NCBI RefSeq assembly: GCF_004297125.1
Contig: NZ_SCVD01000020.1
Coordinates: forward strand, 186,001 to 250,000
Origin: Phenylobacterium sp.
GTDB lineage: Bacteria; Pseudomonadota; Alphaproteobacteria; Caulobacterales; Caulobacteraceae
Direction: 5' to 3'
Length of the DNA stretch: 64,000 bases
In this document: in pieces, positions 1 to 11,964 of the stretch
How positions within the stretch are numbered: the stretch's first letter is position 1
Layout: each line of letters opens with the position of its first letter
The notes under the pieces: model-generated
What the model saw: the letters and a program-made list of their open reading frames with translations, nothing else
Told to the model about the DNA's origin: nothing
Databases searched by the model: none
Program-made: the position numbers and the translations under genes

Positions 1-1431
1 ATCGTCGATCCGGCCGAACCTGAGCCGTTCACCTACGCACGCGACTACGTCGTGATGCTGTCGGACTGGAGCTTCGAGCCGCCGGAGCGGATCATCCGGA
101 AGCTGAAGCAGCAGGCGGGCTACTACAATCACCAGAAGCGGACGGTCACGGACCTCTTCCGGGACGCCGCGCGCAACGGCTGGCCGGCGACGCTCTCGGA
201 GCGGCTGAGCTGGTCCAGGATGCGGATGGATCCGACCGATTTCGCCGATGTCACGGGATACACCTACACCTACCTCCTCAACGGCCTGACCCCGGACGCC
301 AACTGGACCGGACTGTTCGCCCGCGGCGAGCGGGTGCGGCTCCGGTTCATCGCCGCCGGGGCCATGACCTACTTCGACATCCGCATCCCTGGCCTCAGGA
401 TGACCGTGGTCCAGGCGGACGGCCAGAATGTCCAGCCGGTCGAGGTGGACGAGTTCCGCATCGGGCCCGGCGAGACATTCGACGTCATCGTCGCCCCGGA
501 CGACAAGGCCTATACCCTGTTCGCCGAAGCGATGGACCGCAGCGGCTTTGCGCGCGGCACGCTCGCGCCGCGCCCCGGAATGGCGGCGCCCATCCCGCCC
601 CGCCGCAAGCGGCCGCTGCGCACCATGGCCGACATGGGCATGGACATGTCCGGGATGGAGATGTCGGGCGACATGGCCGGGATGCCGGGGATGGCCGGCG
701 CGCCGGATCCCAAGGCCCCGGTCATGGACATGGCCGGCCACCAGACCGGGGACATGGCCGCCGCGGACCGCAGCCGCGCCGCGGCCGAGGCGCAGATCAA
801 GGGCGCGCACGCCCACGGCGCTGCGAAGGCGACCGAGGCGGTCGGTGCGATGGCTGGGATGGGAACACCGCTCGCGCCCAAGCCGGGCGAGTCGCCGACC
901 TTCATCCATGGCCCCGACACGCATGGAGTCGGGAACGCCTCAGTAGCGATGGCGGCGCGCAGCCGCCTGCACGAGCCCGGCTCCGGCTTCGACGATCCGG
1001 CGGCGCGGGTGCTCGTCTACGCCGACCTGAGAAGCGTCGCGCCGCAGCCCGACCAGCGCGCGCCGGCGCGCGAGATCGAACTCCACATCACGGGCAACAT
1101 GGAACGCTACATGTGGTCCTTCGATGGGAAGAAGTATTCGGAGGCGCGGGCGCCGATCCCCTTCGCCTATGGCGAACGGTTGCGGCTGGTGCTGGTCAAC
1201 GACACCATGATGGAGCATCCCATCCACCTGCACGGCATGTGGATGGAGCTCGAGAACGGCGCCGGCGCCCACCAGCCCCGCAAGCACACCGTCAGCGTCA
1301 AGCCGGCCGAGCGCCTGACCGTCGCGATCACGGCGGATGCGCCGGGCCAGTGGGCCATGCACTGCCACCTCCTCCTGCACATGGAGATGGGGATGTTCCG
1401 CGTCATCGAAGTCTCTTCACCCCGACCGTAG
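1..1431 (+). CDS. copA: Copper resistance protein CopA, multicopper oxidase (C-terminal part, 5' truncated by window)
   Basis: The reading frame is open from the first base of the window (IVDPAEPEPFTYARDYVVML), so this is the last 476 residues of a longer CopA; the ATG at 52 is internal. CopA is a periplasmic multicopper oxidase that oxidises Cu(I) and sequesters copper. Seen here: a Met-rich segment (MADMGMDMSGMEMSGDMAGM, around 610-700) typical of CopA copper loading, the copper ligand motif HPIHLHGMWMEL and the C-terminal HCHLLLHMEMGMF ligand motif of type 1 and type 3 copper sites. copB follows 9 bases after the stop, as in known copAB operons. The first cupredoxin domain and Tat signal lie outside the window. 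Confidence 0.95.
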   Translation: MVDPAEPEPFTYARDYVVMLSDWSFEPPERIIRKLKQQAGYYNHQKRTVTDLFRDAARNGWPATLSERLSWSRMRMDPTDFADVTGYTYTYLLNGLTPDANWTGLFARGERVRLRFIAAGAMTYFDIRIPGLRMTVVQADGQNVQPVEVDEFRIGPGETFDVIVAPDDKAYTLFAEAMDRSGFARGTLAPRPGMAAPIPPRRKRPLRTMADMGMDMSGMEMSGDMAGMPGMAGAPDPKAPVMDMAGHQTGDMAAADRSRAAAEAQIKGAHAHGAAKATEAVGAMAGMGTPLAPKPGESPTFIHGPDTHGVGNASVAMAARSRLHEPGSGFDDPAARVLVYADLRSVAPQPDQRAPAREIELHITGNMERYMWSFDGKKYSEARAPIPFAYGERLRLVLVNDTMMEHPIHLHGMWMELENGAGAHQPRKHTVSVKPAERLTVAITADAPGQWAMHCHLLLHMEMGMFRVIEVSSPRP

Positions 1432-1440
1432 GAGATTCCG

Positions 1441-2304
1441 TTGCGCTCGGCCGCCCTCGCCCTCGCCCTCTTTGCAGCCCCCGCGATTGTCCAGGCCCAG
1501 GAGCCCCCCGCGTCGTCTCCGGCCGGCGGAACGCCGCCGGCCATGGCCATGCCGCCCGCCGCCGGCCTGGCGACCTCCGCCCCCGCTCCCGATCGGGCGC
1601 CCGCCACCCTGCCCAACGTCGCTGCGCGCGAGGGATGGCCGCAGCCCACGGCGGACAGCGCCAACTATGGCTACTTTCTCGCCGACCTGCTCGAGTACCG
1701 CGAGAGCGGCGATCCGGGCGTGGTGCGCTGGGACGTCTTCGGGTGGTACGGGGGCGACGTGAAGCGCCTCTGGATCAAGAGCGAGGGCGCGCAGAGCACG
1801 TCGGACCGGGTCGAAAGCGAGCAGGAGGCCCAACTGCTCTACGGCCAGCTGATCGCCCCGTTCTTTGATTTCCAAGCGGGCGTGCGATACGCGCGGCGAT
1901 CGGGGCCGGGTCCCGACCGGTCGCGCGTCTACGGCGTGGTGGGTCTGCAGGGGCTGGCGCCGTATCGCTTCGAACTCGAACCGGCCCTGTTTCTCAGCGA
2001 GGACGGGAAGGTCTCCGGACGGGTGACCGCGACCTACGACGTCCTGCTGACCCAGCGGTTGATCCTGCAGCCCCGCCTCGAGGCGAACGCAGCGCTGCAG
2101 GCGGATCGGCGCTTCGGTCTCGGCGACGGCCTCAACGACACCGAGATCGGCGCGCGCCTGCGCTACGAGCTGCGCCGTGAGCTGGCGCCTTATGTCGGCG
2201 TCTCCTGGCGACAGGCCTATGGCGAAACCAAGCGTCTGGCCCGCGCCGAGGGTCAGGCCACGCGCAACCTGTCGGTGGTCTTCGGGCTGAGAGCATGGTT
2301 CTGA
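1441..2304 (+). CDS. copB: Copper resistance protein CopB, outer membrane
   Basis: 287 residues starting at TTG, preceded by AGGAG overlapping the copA stop codon. An N-terminal signal peptide (AALALALFAAPAIVQAQ) is followed by a low-complexity Pro/Ala/Met segment and a beta-strand-rich domain with YGYFLADLLEYR, WDVFGWYGGDVKRLWIKSEG and a final aromatic (RAWF), the usual form of the CopB outer-membrane family. The protein is thought to bind copper or allow its passage at the outer membrane together with CopA. It is co-transcribed with copA by position. The start choice rests on the signal peptide and the ribosome-binding site; there is no ATG near. Confidence 0.93.
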   Translation: MRSAALALALFAAPAIVQAQEPPASSPAGGTPPAMAMPPAAGLATSAPAPDRAPATLPNVAAREGWPQPTADSANYGYFLADLLEYRESGDPGVVRWDVFGWYGGDVKRLWIKSEGAQSTSDRVESEQEAQLLYGQLIAPFFDFQAGVRYARRSGPGPDRSRVYGVVGLQGLAPYRFELEPALFLSEDGKVSGRVTATYDVLLTQRLILQPRLEANAALQADRRFGLGDGLNDTEIGARLRYELRRELAPYVGVSWRQAYGETKRLARAEGQATRNLSVVFGLRAWF

Positions 2305-2694
2305 GCGGAAGGACGTGGCGCATGTGGGCGTGGCAAGACGACGAGCCTCGGGGTCGCCCATGATCCTCCCCGGGGCGGCATCTCCAGACCGCGCCGCGAG
2401 CGCGGCCCTGGCCGGACACCGGTTCGGCGGCGTCCCTCGCCTTGGACGAAGACGTTCAGCGCCGTCCGCATGGGCGGCCGCGAAGAGACGTGCGAGGCCC
2501 GGCGTCCATGAAGGGGCGGCCGCGGCCCATCGTCAGGGCCGGCCCGCCGCCGCGCCAAGCTTTCAGCACCCTGTCCACCGCCCGTGCGGCGCCAACGGTT
2601 GGAAGCGCCATCTTCACCGTGGCGTTCTGCAGCCCGCCAGCGAGTTGCGCGCCGAGCCCGTCCCCCACCTGTTCAAACCGCGAAGGAGCTCCCT
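2305..2694. other. Non-coding stretch without a recognisable gene
   Basis: About 390 bases between copB and a small lipoprotein gene. Open frames exist on both strands because of the high GC, but none has a start with a ribosome-binding site and a protein-like composition. I could not identify a terminator or promoter with confidence. Confidence 0.5.
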
Positions 2695-2940
2695 ATGACT
2701 GCGCCGAACCCCTACCGGACGGCTGCTCTTCTGACGGCCGCAACGGTCGTCCTCGTCCTCGCCGGCTGCGACCGGAAGCCGGAAAAAGCTCCGGCGGCGC
2801 CCGCCCCTGCGGCCCCCGCCTCCTCCGACGCCGCGGCTCCGGCCGCCGCGCCGCCGCCCGGCGAAGGCGAGGCTGAAGGGCACGGCCCGGGCCACCCGGA
2901 GGGCTCGCGAATGGAGCGGGAGGCGCCCGGTCCCCGCTGA
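2695..2940 (+). CDS. Small Ala/Pro-rich lipoprotein
   Basis: 81 residues from ATG with AAGGAG just upstream (2681-2686). The N-terminus is a lipoprotein signal: hydrophobic TAALLTAATVVLVLAGC with lipobox LAGC near residue 26. The mature part is a flexible, charged, Ala/Pro/Glu-rich tail (DRKPEKAPAAPAPAAPASSD) ending in a His-containing segment (GHGPGHPEGS), without a recognisable domain. It lies in the copper region and may be a minor envelope component of copper handling; this is inference from position only. A longer frame upstream in the same phase (from 2584) lacks a ribosome-binding site. Confidence 0.65.
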   Translation: MTAPNPYRTAALLTAATVVLVLAGCDRKPEKAPAAPAPAAPASSDAAAPAAAPPPGEGEAEGHGPGHPEGSRMEREAPGPR

Positions 2941-3331
2941 CGAGGACGGACAGTTTGCCGAAGGCTGAAGGGTGAAGGTCCTGGCGTGAGGCCGGGCGGT
3001 CGCAGACCTGGCTGCGCGCCGCCTGCCGCGCCGGTCCCGCGCCTATCGGTCAAGGCCGTCGGTGGACCTCCCGGAGGGCTCGGTCTTCGCGCCGCCGACC
3101 GTCGGTGCTCAGCCGGACCGCGCCAGCGCGGTCGAGGACGACGCCCGCCTCGTTCGCCTCGCGCTCGGAACCATCCTTCACAGTCGCGCGCCAGGAGGCG
3201 TCACCCGCGCCGCCGACCCGATGGGCGCCCGCCATTCCGCCCGCCGTCCGGACATTTCGCCGCGGCTGCCCTGCGTAATGGGGCGAAGGCGCCAGCGTCT
3301 TCACGTGAGAAGCCCAACCTGGAGCCAACCC
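2941..3331. other. Non-coding stretch without a recognisable gene
   Basis: About 390 bases between two small exported-protein genes. Frames are open on both strands but look like GC-driven shadows (Arg/Pro/Ala-rich, no motifs). It presumably carries the promoter of the gene at 3332, although no clear -35 or -10 boxes stand out. Confidence 0.45.
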
Positions 3332-3676
3332 ATGAAGACTCTCATCGTCACGATCGCGGCCGCCTCGGCCCTGCTGTCCGCCAGCTACGCCCTGGCCGAC
3401 GGGCCGCCGGCGAAGACGCCGCCGAAAGCCGCCCCCGCCGCCGCCGCGGCCGCCAAGCATGACATGTGCGGCGGGCACGGCCAGATGCCCGCCGGCAAGG
3501 GTCACGCGCCCACCGGCAAGGGAACGGACGCCATGCCGATGGGCATGGCCGCCCACGACAAGGCCTGCGGCGGCGCAAAGATGGAGATGGGCCACGGCGG
3601 CATGGCCCAGCCCAAGTCCGGCGCCCACACGCCGGCGCCGAAGGCCGACCCGCCGAAGGCCCACGAGCACGAATAG
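3332..3676 (+). CDS. Exported His/Met-rich protein, probable copper binder
   Basis: 114 residues. The signal peptide MKTLIVTIAAASALLSASYALA is cleaved after ALA. The mature chain is Lys/Pro/Ala-rich with metal-ligand clusters: HDMCGGHGQM, DAMPMGMAAHDKACGG, KMEMGHGGMA and a C-terminal HEHE. The composition fits a small periplasmic copper chaperone or buffer; no known fold was recognised. Start chosen because the signal peptide begins at this ATG; the frame stays open upstream to 3062 without a signal. The gene is separated from copAB by 1 kb, so it may have its own promoter. Confidence 0.75.
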   Translation: MKTLIVTIAAASALLSASYALADGPPAKTPPKAAPAAAAAAKHDMCGGHGQMPAGKGHAPTGKGTDAMPMGMAAHDKACGGAKMEMGHGGMAQPKSGAHTPAPKADPPKAHEHE

Positions 3677-3847
3677 CGTCGGGCGCGCGGGGGCGCCTGC
3701 CGCCATGGCGGCAGGCGGTCTCAGCGCTGGGAACGAGAGAGGCCGCCAGGCGCCGCACGGCCGCACTTGCGGCGGCGCGGCCGGGAGGATGGCGGCGTCT
3801 TCGTCGGAACAGCCGCGCGCCGGCGCGCGGCTTCATGGGAGGATCGG

Positions 3848-5065
3848 ATGACCAACCGTCTGCAGGAACTTGCGCAGGCCGGACAGGCGATCTGGCTCGA
3901 TTTCATCGAGCGCCGGTTCCTGGCCGAGGGCGGCCTGCGCAAACTCATCGGCGAGGACGCGGTCACGGGCGTCACCTCGAACCCATCCATCTTCGAGAAG
4001 GCGATTGCGCACAGCGAGGCCTATGACGCGGGCTTCCGGGCGCTCGCGGGCGGGGCCACGGCGAGCGCCCAGGATCTCTACGAGAGCCAGGCGATCGCTG
4101 ACGTGAAGGCCGCCGCAGGCGACTTGCGCCCCGTCTACGACCGGCTCGGCGGCCAGGACGGGTATGTCAGCCTCGAGGTTTCCCCCGATCTCGCCGACGA
4201 CGCCGCGTCGACCATTCTCGAGGCGCGGCGGCTCTGGGCCGCGGTCGACGAACGGAACCTGATGGTCAAGGTCCCCGGGACCAAGGCCGGCGCGACCGCC
4301 CTTCGGGCGCTGGTCGAGGCCGGCGTCAACGTCAACGTCACCCTGCTGTTCTCGCTCGGCGCCTACCAGGCGGTCGCGGACGCCTACCTGGCCGGCCTCG
4401 AGGCGCGCGTGGCGCGCGGCGAGCCCATCGACCGGATCGCCAGCGTGGCCAGCTTCTTCGTCAGCCGGATCGACACCCAGATCGACCAGGCCATCGACGC
4501 CCGGCGGGCGGCGGGGGATCCCCAGGGCGCCGACCTCGCGGCGATCCGCGGCAAGGTCGCCATCGCCAACGCCAAGCTGGCCTACGCCTGGTATCGGACC
4601 TTGCTCGCGAACGGGCGCTGGCAGGCGCTGGCCGCGAAGGGCGCGATGCCCCAGCGGCTGCTATGGGCGTCGACCGGGGTCAAGGATCCCGCCTATCCGG
4701 ACACCCTCTATGTGGACGCGCTCGTGGGGCCCGACACGGTGACCACCCTGCCGCTCAAGACCCTGGAGGCGTTCCGCGATCACGGCGCGGTCCGTCCGAC
4801 CCTGACCGAGGACATCGCCGGCGCGCGGCGCGTCATCGCGGAGGCGGATCGCCTCGGCCTCGGGCTGGGCGCGGTGTGCCATCGCCTCGTGGCCGATGGC
4901 GTCAAGCTCTTCGCTGACGCCACGGAGGCGGTGCTCGACGCCGTCGCCGCCAGGCGCGAGACGCTCTTCGGCGTCGCGCAGGCCGCGACGGGGTCGCCTC
5001 GGCGGGACAGCGCTGGCGCTGAGGCCGCCGCATCGCGTCGGCCAGGAGCCACGCCGTGCGTCTAG
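3848..5065 (+). CDS. tal: Transaldolase
   Basis: 405 residues. Transaldolase moves a dihydroxyacetone unit between sugar phosphates in the pentose phosphate pathway. The sequence shows the family signature near the N-terminus ([13 protein letters not shown]), the Schiff-base lysine context [12 protein letters not shown] (Lys near residue 141), [11 protein letters not shown] and [15 protein letters not shown]; length fits the longer bacterial tal class found with glucose-6-phosphate metabolism genes. The ATG at 3848 follows a GGGAGGA site; the upstream extension to 3767 is Arg-rich and unlikely. The last 20 or so residues ([20 protein letters not shown]) look like a non-conserved tail running into the next gene, which overlaps by 10 bases. 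Confidence 0.95.
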   Translation: MTNRLQELAQAGQAIWLDFIERRFLAEGGLRKLIGEDAVTGVTSNPSIFEKAIAHSEAYDAGFRALAGGATASAQDLYESQAIADVKAAAGDLRPVYDRLGGQDGYVSLEVSPDLADDAASTILEARRLWAAVDERNLMVKVPGTKAGATALRALVEAGVNVNVTLLFSLGAYQAVADAYLAGLEARVARGEPIDRIASVASFFVSRIDTQIDQAIDARRAAGDPQGADLAAIRGKVAIANAKLAYAWYRTLLANGRWQALAAKGAMPQRLLWASTGVKDPAYPDTLYVDALVGPDTVTTLPLKTLEAFRDHGAVRPTLTEDIAGARRVIAEADRLGLGLGAVCHRLVADGVKLFADATEAVLDAVAARRETLFGVAQAATGSPRRDSAGAEAAASRRPGATPCV

Positions 5066-6042
5066 CCGTGATCGGCCTGGGCCGGATGGGCGGCAATATC
5101 GCGCGCCGGCTGATGCGCGCCGGCCATGAGGTCGTCGCCTTCGACCGCAACCCGCCGCTCGTCCAGGCGATCGCCGCCGACGGCGCGGTCGCGGCGTCCT
5201 CGCTGGAGGCGGTGGCCGGTGAGCTCGCGTCGCCCCGGATCTTCTGGGTGATGCTGCCGGCGGGGCCGCCCACCGAGGACACCGTCCGGGCGCTGGCGCA
5301 GCTCGCGGAGCCGGGCGACATCGTCATCGACGGGGGCAACAGCTACTACAAGGACGACATCCGGCGCGGCCGAGAGCTCGGCCAGAAGGGCCTGCGGTAT
5401 CTCGACGTCGGCACCTCCGGCGGCGTCTGGGGGCTGGAGCGCGGATACTGCCTGATGATCGGCGGCGACGCGGCGACGGTCGCTCACCTCGACCCGCTCT
5501 TCGCCAGCCTGGCGCCGGGTCTCGGCGCCGTTCCGCGTACGCCCGGCCGCCTGGCGCAGAACGGCGAGGCCCCCCGCGCCGAGCGGGGTTATGTCCATGC
5601 CGGTCCCGCCGGCGCCGGCCACTTCGTCAAGATGGTCCACAACGGCATCGAGTACGGGTTGATGCAGGCCTATGCCGAAGGCTTCGACATCCTCAAGGCC
5701 CGCAGGTCGGAGCGCCTGCCGCAGGACGAACGCTTCGACCTCAACCTGACCGACATCGCCGAGGTCTGGCGGCGCGGCAGCGTCGTTTCCTCCTGGCTGC
5801 TCGACCTCACCGCCACGGCCCTCGCCAAGGACCCCCTGCTGAGCCAGTTCTCCGGCCGGGTGGCCGACTCCCACGAAGGGCAGTGGACCATCGAGGCGGC
5901 GATGGAGGAGGCGGTGCCGGTCAACGTCCTGTCGGCGGCGCTGTTCGCGCGTTATCGCAGCCGCGAGGCGCAGACGTTCGCCGACCAGGTCCTCTCGGCG
6001 ATGCGCTTCGAGTTCGGCGGCCATGCCGAGGCGCCGCCTTGA
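5056..6042 (+). CDS. gnd: 6-phosphogluconate dehydrogenase, decarboxylating, short type
   Basis: 328 residues from GTG. The enzyme oxidises 6-phosphogluconate to ribulose 5-phosphate with NAD(P). Seen: the Rossmann start [49 protein letters not shown], and the catalytic helix [21 protein letters not shown]. The length matches the short GndA/YqeC-like class rather than the 470-residue form. It overlaps tal by 10 bases, so the two are translationally linked and form a pentose-phosphate pair. An insertion-like segment with [18 protein letters not shown] interrupts the middle; such segments occur in this class. Confidence 0.95.
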   Translation: MRLAVIGLGRMGGNIARRLMRAGHEVVAFDRNPPLVQAIAADGAVAASSLEAVAGELASPRIFWVMLPAGPPTEDTVRALAQLAEPGDIVIDGGNSYYKDDIRRGRELGQKGLRYLDVGTSGGVWGLERGYCLMIGGDAATVAHLDPLFASLAPGLGAVPRTPGRLAQNGEAPRAERGYVHAGPAGAGHFVKMVHNGIEYGLMQAYAEGFDILKARRSERLPQDERFDLNLTDIAEVWRRGSVVSSWLLDLTATALAKDPLLSQFSGRVADSHEGQWTIEAAMEEAVPVNVLSAALFARYRSREAQTFADQVLSAMRFEFGGHAEAPP

Positions 6043-6699
6043 TGGCCGCCGCGCGGCGTGGGCGGGACGAGCTCCCGGAGCGTCCGTAGCGCAGCGCCCG
6101 CCTTCCCCGCCGACGCGAGGTGCGCCCATACGCCCCCGGGACGAGATTCAGAGGCGAACGTCGCGCCCGACCTCGGCCTGCAGCTGATCTCCGGCAAGCG
6201 CGCCGCGGGCGTCAGCATACGGGCCCGCCGCCTGGGCCTCGGCGTCCCGCCCCGCCTGATGCGGTTCCACCGGGCGCGGGCCGCCGACGGTGCGCGCCGG
6301 CCTCAACCATATCTTGGTCCTGCTCGGCGTCGCCTTCGGTCTGTTCGGACTGCACACGACGGGGAGCTGGGGCGAATCCGGCGCGTCTGGCGATCGCCGC
6401 ACCCCCAGCGTCGAGCCGGCGCTCTGCGTCTCCACGGCCCCCTGTTCGACCATCGGCCACGGCGACCTGACGCTGCCGGCGCCCTGGCGGATCCTGGGCG
6501 CATCGGAGGCGCATCGGGGGCGCGAACGGGGTCGTCCTGCTGAAAGGGTCCCCCACGTGCTCGGCTCCGTCGTCACCCCATCCGCGCTCTCGAATGCGAG
6601 TGGTGGGGCGGCGACGGGCGCCCATGTCCGCCGGACAGCGGGACGGCGGGCGCCGAGGGAGCTGCGGCCGGTAACGGATGCGACGGCGGGCGGCGGCCG
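6043..6699. other. 650-base stretch without a supported gene
   Basis: Downstream of gnd there is no convincing gene. A plus-strand frame from 6290 opens with a hydrophobic stretch (LNHILVLLGVAFGLFGLHTTG) that could be a membrane segment, but the rest is Arg/Pro/Ser-rich and runs antisense through the lipoprotein gene at 6700-6921, so I do not call it. The short hydrophobic start might be a gene remnant. Confidence 0.4.
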
Positions 6700-6921
6700 C
6701 TACCGCCGCAGCATCGAGCGGCACTGGGCATGGGTCAGGCCCATGGAGCTGGCCATTCCGGTCCGGTCCTTCGCGTGCTCGTGCGTCGCGCCCTCCCCCA
6801 TCCCGATCATCTTCTCGCAGGCCGCGAGCTGCTCGGGTGACGGTTCGGCCGCCGTGGTCGCGCAGCCGGCAAGCATCGAGCCGACCGCGAATGCGGCGAC
6901 GATGAAACCTGTCCTCGACAT
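6700..6921 (-). CDS. Small lipoprotein
   Basis: 73 residues. Signal FIVAAFAVGSMLAGC with lipobox LAGC, then a charged mature chain with EQLAACEKMIGMGEGATHEHAKDRTGMASSMGLTHAQCRSML. The paired cysteines and Met/His residues recall small envelope proteins that accompany copper resistance genes, but no family was identified. GGAGG lies a few bases upstream of the ATG (complement of 6930-6935). It stands alone on the minus strand between gnd and an MFS gene. Confidence 0.7.
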   Translation of the reverse strand: MSRTGFIVAAFAVGSMLAGCATTAAEPSPEQLAACEKMIGMGEGATHEHAKDRTGMASSMGLTHAQCRSMLRR

Positions 6922-7364
6922 GCGTTGATCCTCCCTCTGCGCAATGAGCGATCATGCACGCGAAGCCCGACGCGCCCATGACCCATGTCAAACGCCGCCG
7001 CCGTCCGTCGCATGCGGGCCGGGCGCCAGGCTTCCCTGTCCAGGGGCGGGGCGCCGTCGCGACGCGAACCGCGCGGCGCATCGGATCGCGGCGGCCGGCT
7101 CCGCGGAGAGCGGCTGGGCCCTGCGTCCGAGTTTGGCCGCCCGCAGGGCGTCGCGCGCATCACGTCTCGGCCTCCGGCAGGACGACAGGGCCGCCCCCCC
7201 GTTCGCGCGCGGACGGACAAGAGGCCCAAACCGGGCCCCGGCGGACGGCGTTCCGGGGGTTCGGCGGTGTCCGTCCCTGGCGCTCGCCGAGCCGCCCGTT
7301 CGGGCCGACGGACCGTCGATGGGTCAGGCCAGGCGTCCCGACGCCGGGCGTCTGCGCCCCGGGT
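6922..7364. other. Non-coding stretch without a recognisable gene
   Basis: About 440 bases between the small lipoprotein gene and the 3' end of the MFS gene, both on the minus strand. Only GC-driven Arg/Pro-rich frames are present. I see no RNA gene or clear terminator. Confidence 0.4.
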
Positions 7365-8678
7365 TCAACGCGGCCGCCGCCGGCCTCCGAATTCGAACAG
7401 CAGGCCCGCCAGGACGATGGCGGCCGCGGCGGCGGGCCAGACGAAGGCGCCGCCGGCCCGCGCCATCTCCCAGCTGGTGAGCAGCGCCGCCAGGGTCTGT
7501 CCAGCGGCGGCGGCGGCGCACTGAGCCCCCAGATTGAGCCCCAGGCGCTTTCGGGGCCCGAGCGAGATCAGGTAGCTCGTCAGCAGACTGACCGTCGCGC
7601 TGGCCCAGGCCATGGCGGCGAGGACCGCGGCCAACGCCCAGGGCGCGCGGGCGTAGCTGCTGGCGACCAGCGTGAGCGCCAGCATCAGCAGCGCCGGGCT
7701 GAGAAGCCGGCGCGCTCGCGACGCCAGCCATCCGACCCGCAGCCACACCAGCTGCGCCAGAAGCATGACCACGCCGCACAGGCTCAGCAGCCAGGCCGCG
7801 CCTTCCCGCGAAAGGTCTCTGGTGTCGGTCCGCAGGGTGAGCGCGATATGCAGCACGCCGAGGCTCCCCGCGCCCATCGCGGACACGATCAGGAGCGGAG
7901 CCCGTCGGGCGGTCCCGCCCTCGTCGCCTGAGGCGACAGGCGCAGCACCCCGGTCGGCGCTGAGCGTCAGCGCGAGCATGGAGGCCCCGACGGTCGCCGC
8001 CGCGGCGTGGAAGGACGAGGCTTCAGCGGTCGTGACCCAATCGCCGAGCAGCGGCCCCACCAGGTAGCCGGCGTACGCGACGGCGTTCAAGCTGGTGAAG
8101 GCGCGGGCCCGGTCCGCGGGGCTCCCGGCGCGATCCGCCGCGATGGCGAAGGCCAGCGGGCTGACCGCGCCGGCGAAGAGGCCGTTGAGGAGCCGGCTGG
8201 CGTAGAGCGACTCAAGCTGCGGCCGCCCCATCGCGGCCAGGGTGAGGGCGAACCCGCCGAGCCCCAGGAGCAGCAATGGCCGGCGGCCCATCCGGTCCGA
8301 GGTCAGACCCCAGAGGGGCGCCGCGACCATCATCCCCACCGGCCCGGCGGCGGCCAGGGCGGAGATGTGGGCCTGGCGCGCCGCGGACGTGGCCCCCGGC
8401 GCGGCCTGCGCCACGAGTTCCGGAAGCAGGGGCAGGACGGCGGTTCCTGCGAGCGACGCGGCGAAGACGGCGAACAGCAACGCCGCGTGCAGGGGGCTGT
8501 CGAGCCGGGTGGTACGCAGCGGCAGCCTCCGAACACGGGCCCGTGGCCTCAGGCGATTGCGGTATCCTACCTGTTGGCCCGAAAAGGCAAGGCTGAGAGC
8601 CGGGGCTTCGCTCGGTTGATCTCGCGCAAGGCCACGCCGGGCCCGCTGGCGGAGGATGACGCCCAGCGCCTTCCGCAA
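7365..8678 (-). CDS. MFS transporter, drug:H+ antiporter type
   Basis: Up to 437 residues, about 12 hydrophobic segments. Typical MFS features: the loop after helix 2 GLTSDRMGRRPLLLLG, helix pairs such as LLFAVFAASLAGTAVLPLLPELV and a C-terminal half with LLSLCGVVMLLAQLVWLRVGWL. It is likely an inner-membrane efflux carrier; the substrate cannot be read from sequence. The first 50 residues (RQRARRGLARDQ...) precede the first membrane segment and are atypical; translation may begin nearer LPLRTTRLDSPLHAALL, but no ATG, GTG or TTG is present there, so the 5' end is uncertain. Confidence 0.75.
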   Translation of the reverse strand: MRKALGVILRQRARRGLARDQPSEAPALSLAFSGQQVGYRNRLRPRARVRRLPLRTTRLDSPLHAALLFAVFAASLAGTAVLPLLPELVAQAAPGATSAARQAHISALAAAGPVGMMVAAPLWGLTSDRMGRRPLLLLGLGGFALTLAAMGRPQLESLYASRLLNGLFAGAVSPLAFAIAADRAGSPADRARAFTSLNAVAYAGYLVGPLLGDWVTTAEASSFHAAAATVGASMLALTLSADRGAAPVASGDEGGTARRAPLLIVSAMGAGSLGVLHIALTLRTDTRDLSREGAAWLLSLCGVVMLLAQLVWLRVGWLASRARRLLSPALLMLALTLVASSYARAPWALAAVLAAMAWASATVSLLTSYLISLGPRKRLGLNLGAQCAAAAAGQTLAALLTSWEMARAGGAFVWPAAAAAIVLAGLLFEFGGRRRPR

Positions 8679-8776
8679 CGCGATACGGGCCGTCCGAGGT
8701 CTGGCCGGATCGTTGTTGCGGGAGCGCCCAACTCGCGCTGCAGCCGACGCTGCGACGCGACCCTCAGGAGGCGCCG

Positions 8777-9136
8777 ATGCATAGACGGGATCTGTTGCTG
8801 CTGGGCGTGACCGCCGGGCTCGCCCCGGCGCTCCGCCCGGCCCAGGCCCAGGGCGTGTGGCACAAGTACGTCATGCGGGGCCAGGTCGTGGACCGTGCGG
8901 GGCGGACGGTGACGATCTGCGTCGGCCGCGCCGACGGCGCCGAGGTCGGGCAGACCCTGACCGTGGTCCGGTTCAGGTCGCGCGGCGGCTTCTCGAAGGG
9001 CGCGCCGCCCGTCATCGAGCGCCGCGATGTCGGCGAGGTCCGGATCGCGTCCGTCACGGACGATCACTACGCCAGCGGCGTGGTCGTGAGCGGACGCGTG
9101 GCCAAGCGCGACATGGTGGAACTGCGGGCGCGCTGA
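8777..9136 (+). CDS. Exported protein with Tat-like signal, unknown function
   Basis: 119 residues with a strong AGGAGG site (8766-8771). The N-terminus MHRRDLLLLGVTAGLAPALRPAQAQ has a twin arginine followed by a hydrophobic core and an AQA-type cleavage site, suggesting a Tat signal. The mature 95 residues form repeated beta-like stretches (GQVVDRAGRTVTICVGRADGAEVGQTLTVVRF, GEVRIASVTDDHYASGVVVSGRVAKRDMVEL), a pattern seen in small exported beta proteins with a functional link to the envelope. I do not recognise the family. Confidence 0.7.
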   Translation: MHRRDLLLLGVTAGLAPALRPAQAQGVWHKYVMRGQVVDRAGRTVTICVGRADGAEVGQTLTVVRFRSRGGFSKGAPPVIERRDVGEVRIASVTDDHYASGVVVSGRVAKRDMVELRAR

Positions 9137-9309
9137 GCCCGCGTTCGACCCTGTCCGCGCGCGTGGAAGCGACCCATCCAGCTGCGTCCGCCGGTCCGGC
9201 GCGGTTCGGCGGCCGGGGGCGGCCGGTCGCGGCGGCGGCCTGGGGCCGGCAAGCTTCCGGCGGCCGCGCCCCCACGTCGCCAATCATAACTGGGACGCAT
9301 AAAGACGCT

Positions 9310-9323
9310 CAAATCCGCATTTG
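9310..9323. promoter_or_regulatory. Short palindrome upstream of TonB receptor gene
   Basis: CAAATCCGCATTTG has 5-base arms (CAAAT/ATTTG) around a 4-base centre and lies 75 bases before the receptor start in an AT-richer pocket (cataactgggacgcataaag). It could be a regulator operator, for example for the LysR protein encoded at 12432-13364, or part of a promoter. The evidence is only symmetry and position. Confidence 0.3.
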
Positions 9324-9397
9324 AAGTGCTGATGAGCCCATGGTCCGCTCCCGCATCGTCGCGCGAAAGCCGCGGCGAGAACAACAAGGGGGATCGC

Positions 9398-11881
<2,484 letters not shown>

Positions 11882-11964
11882 GCGCCGCGCCAGCCTCCCC
11901 AGCCCCTGTCCTCCCCCGTCATTGGGCCTGCGCCTCGGCGCAGGCCCGCCAAGGCTTGTTTCCC

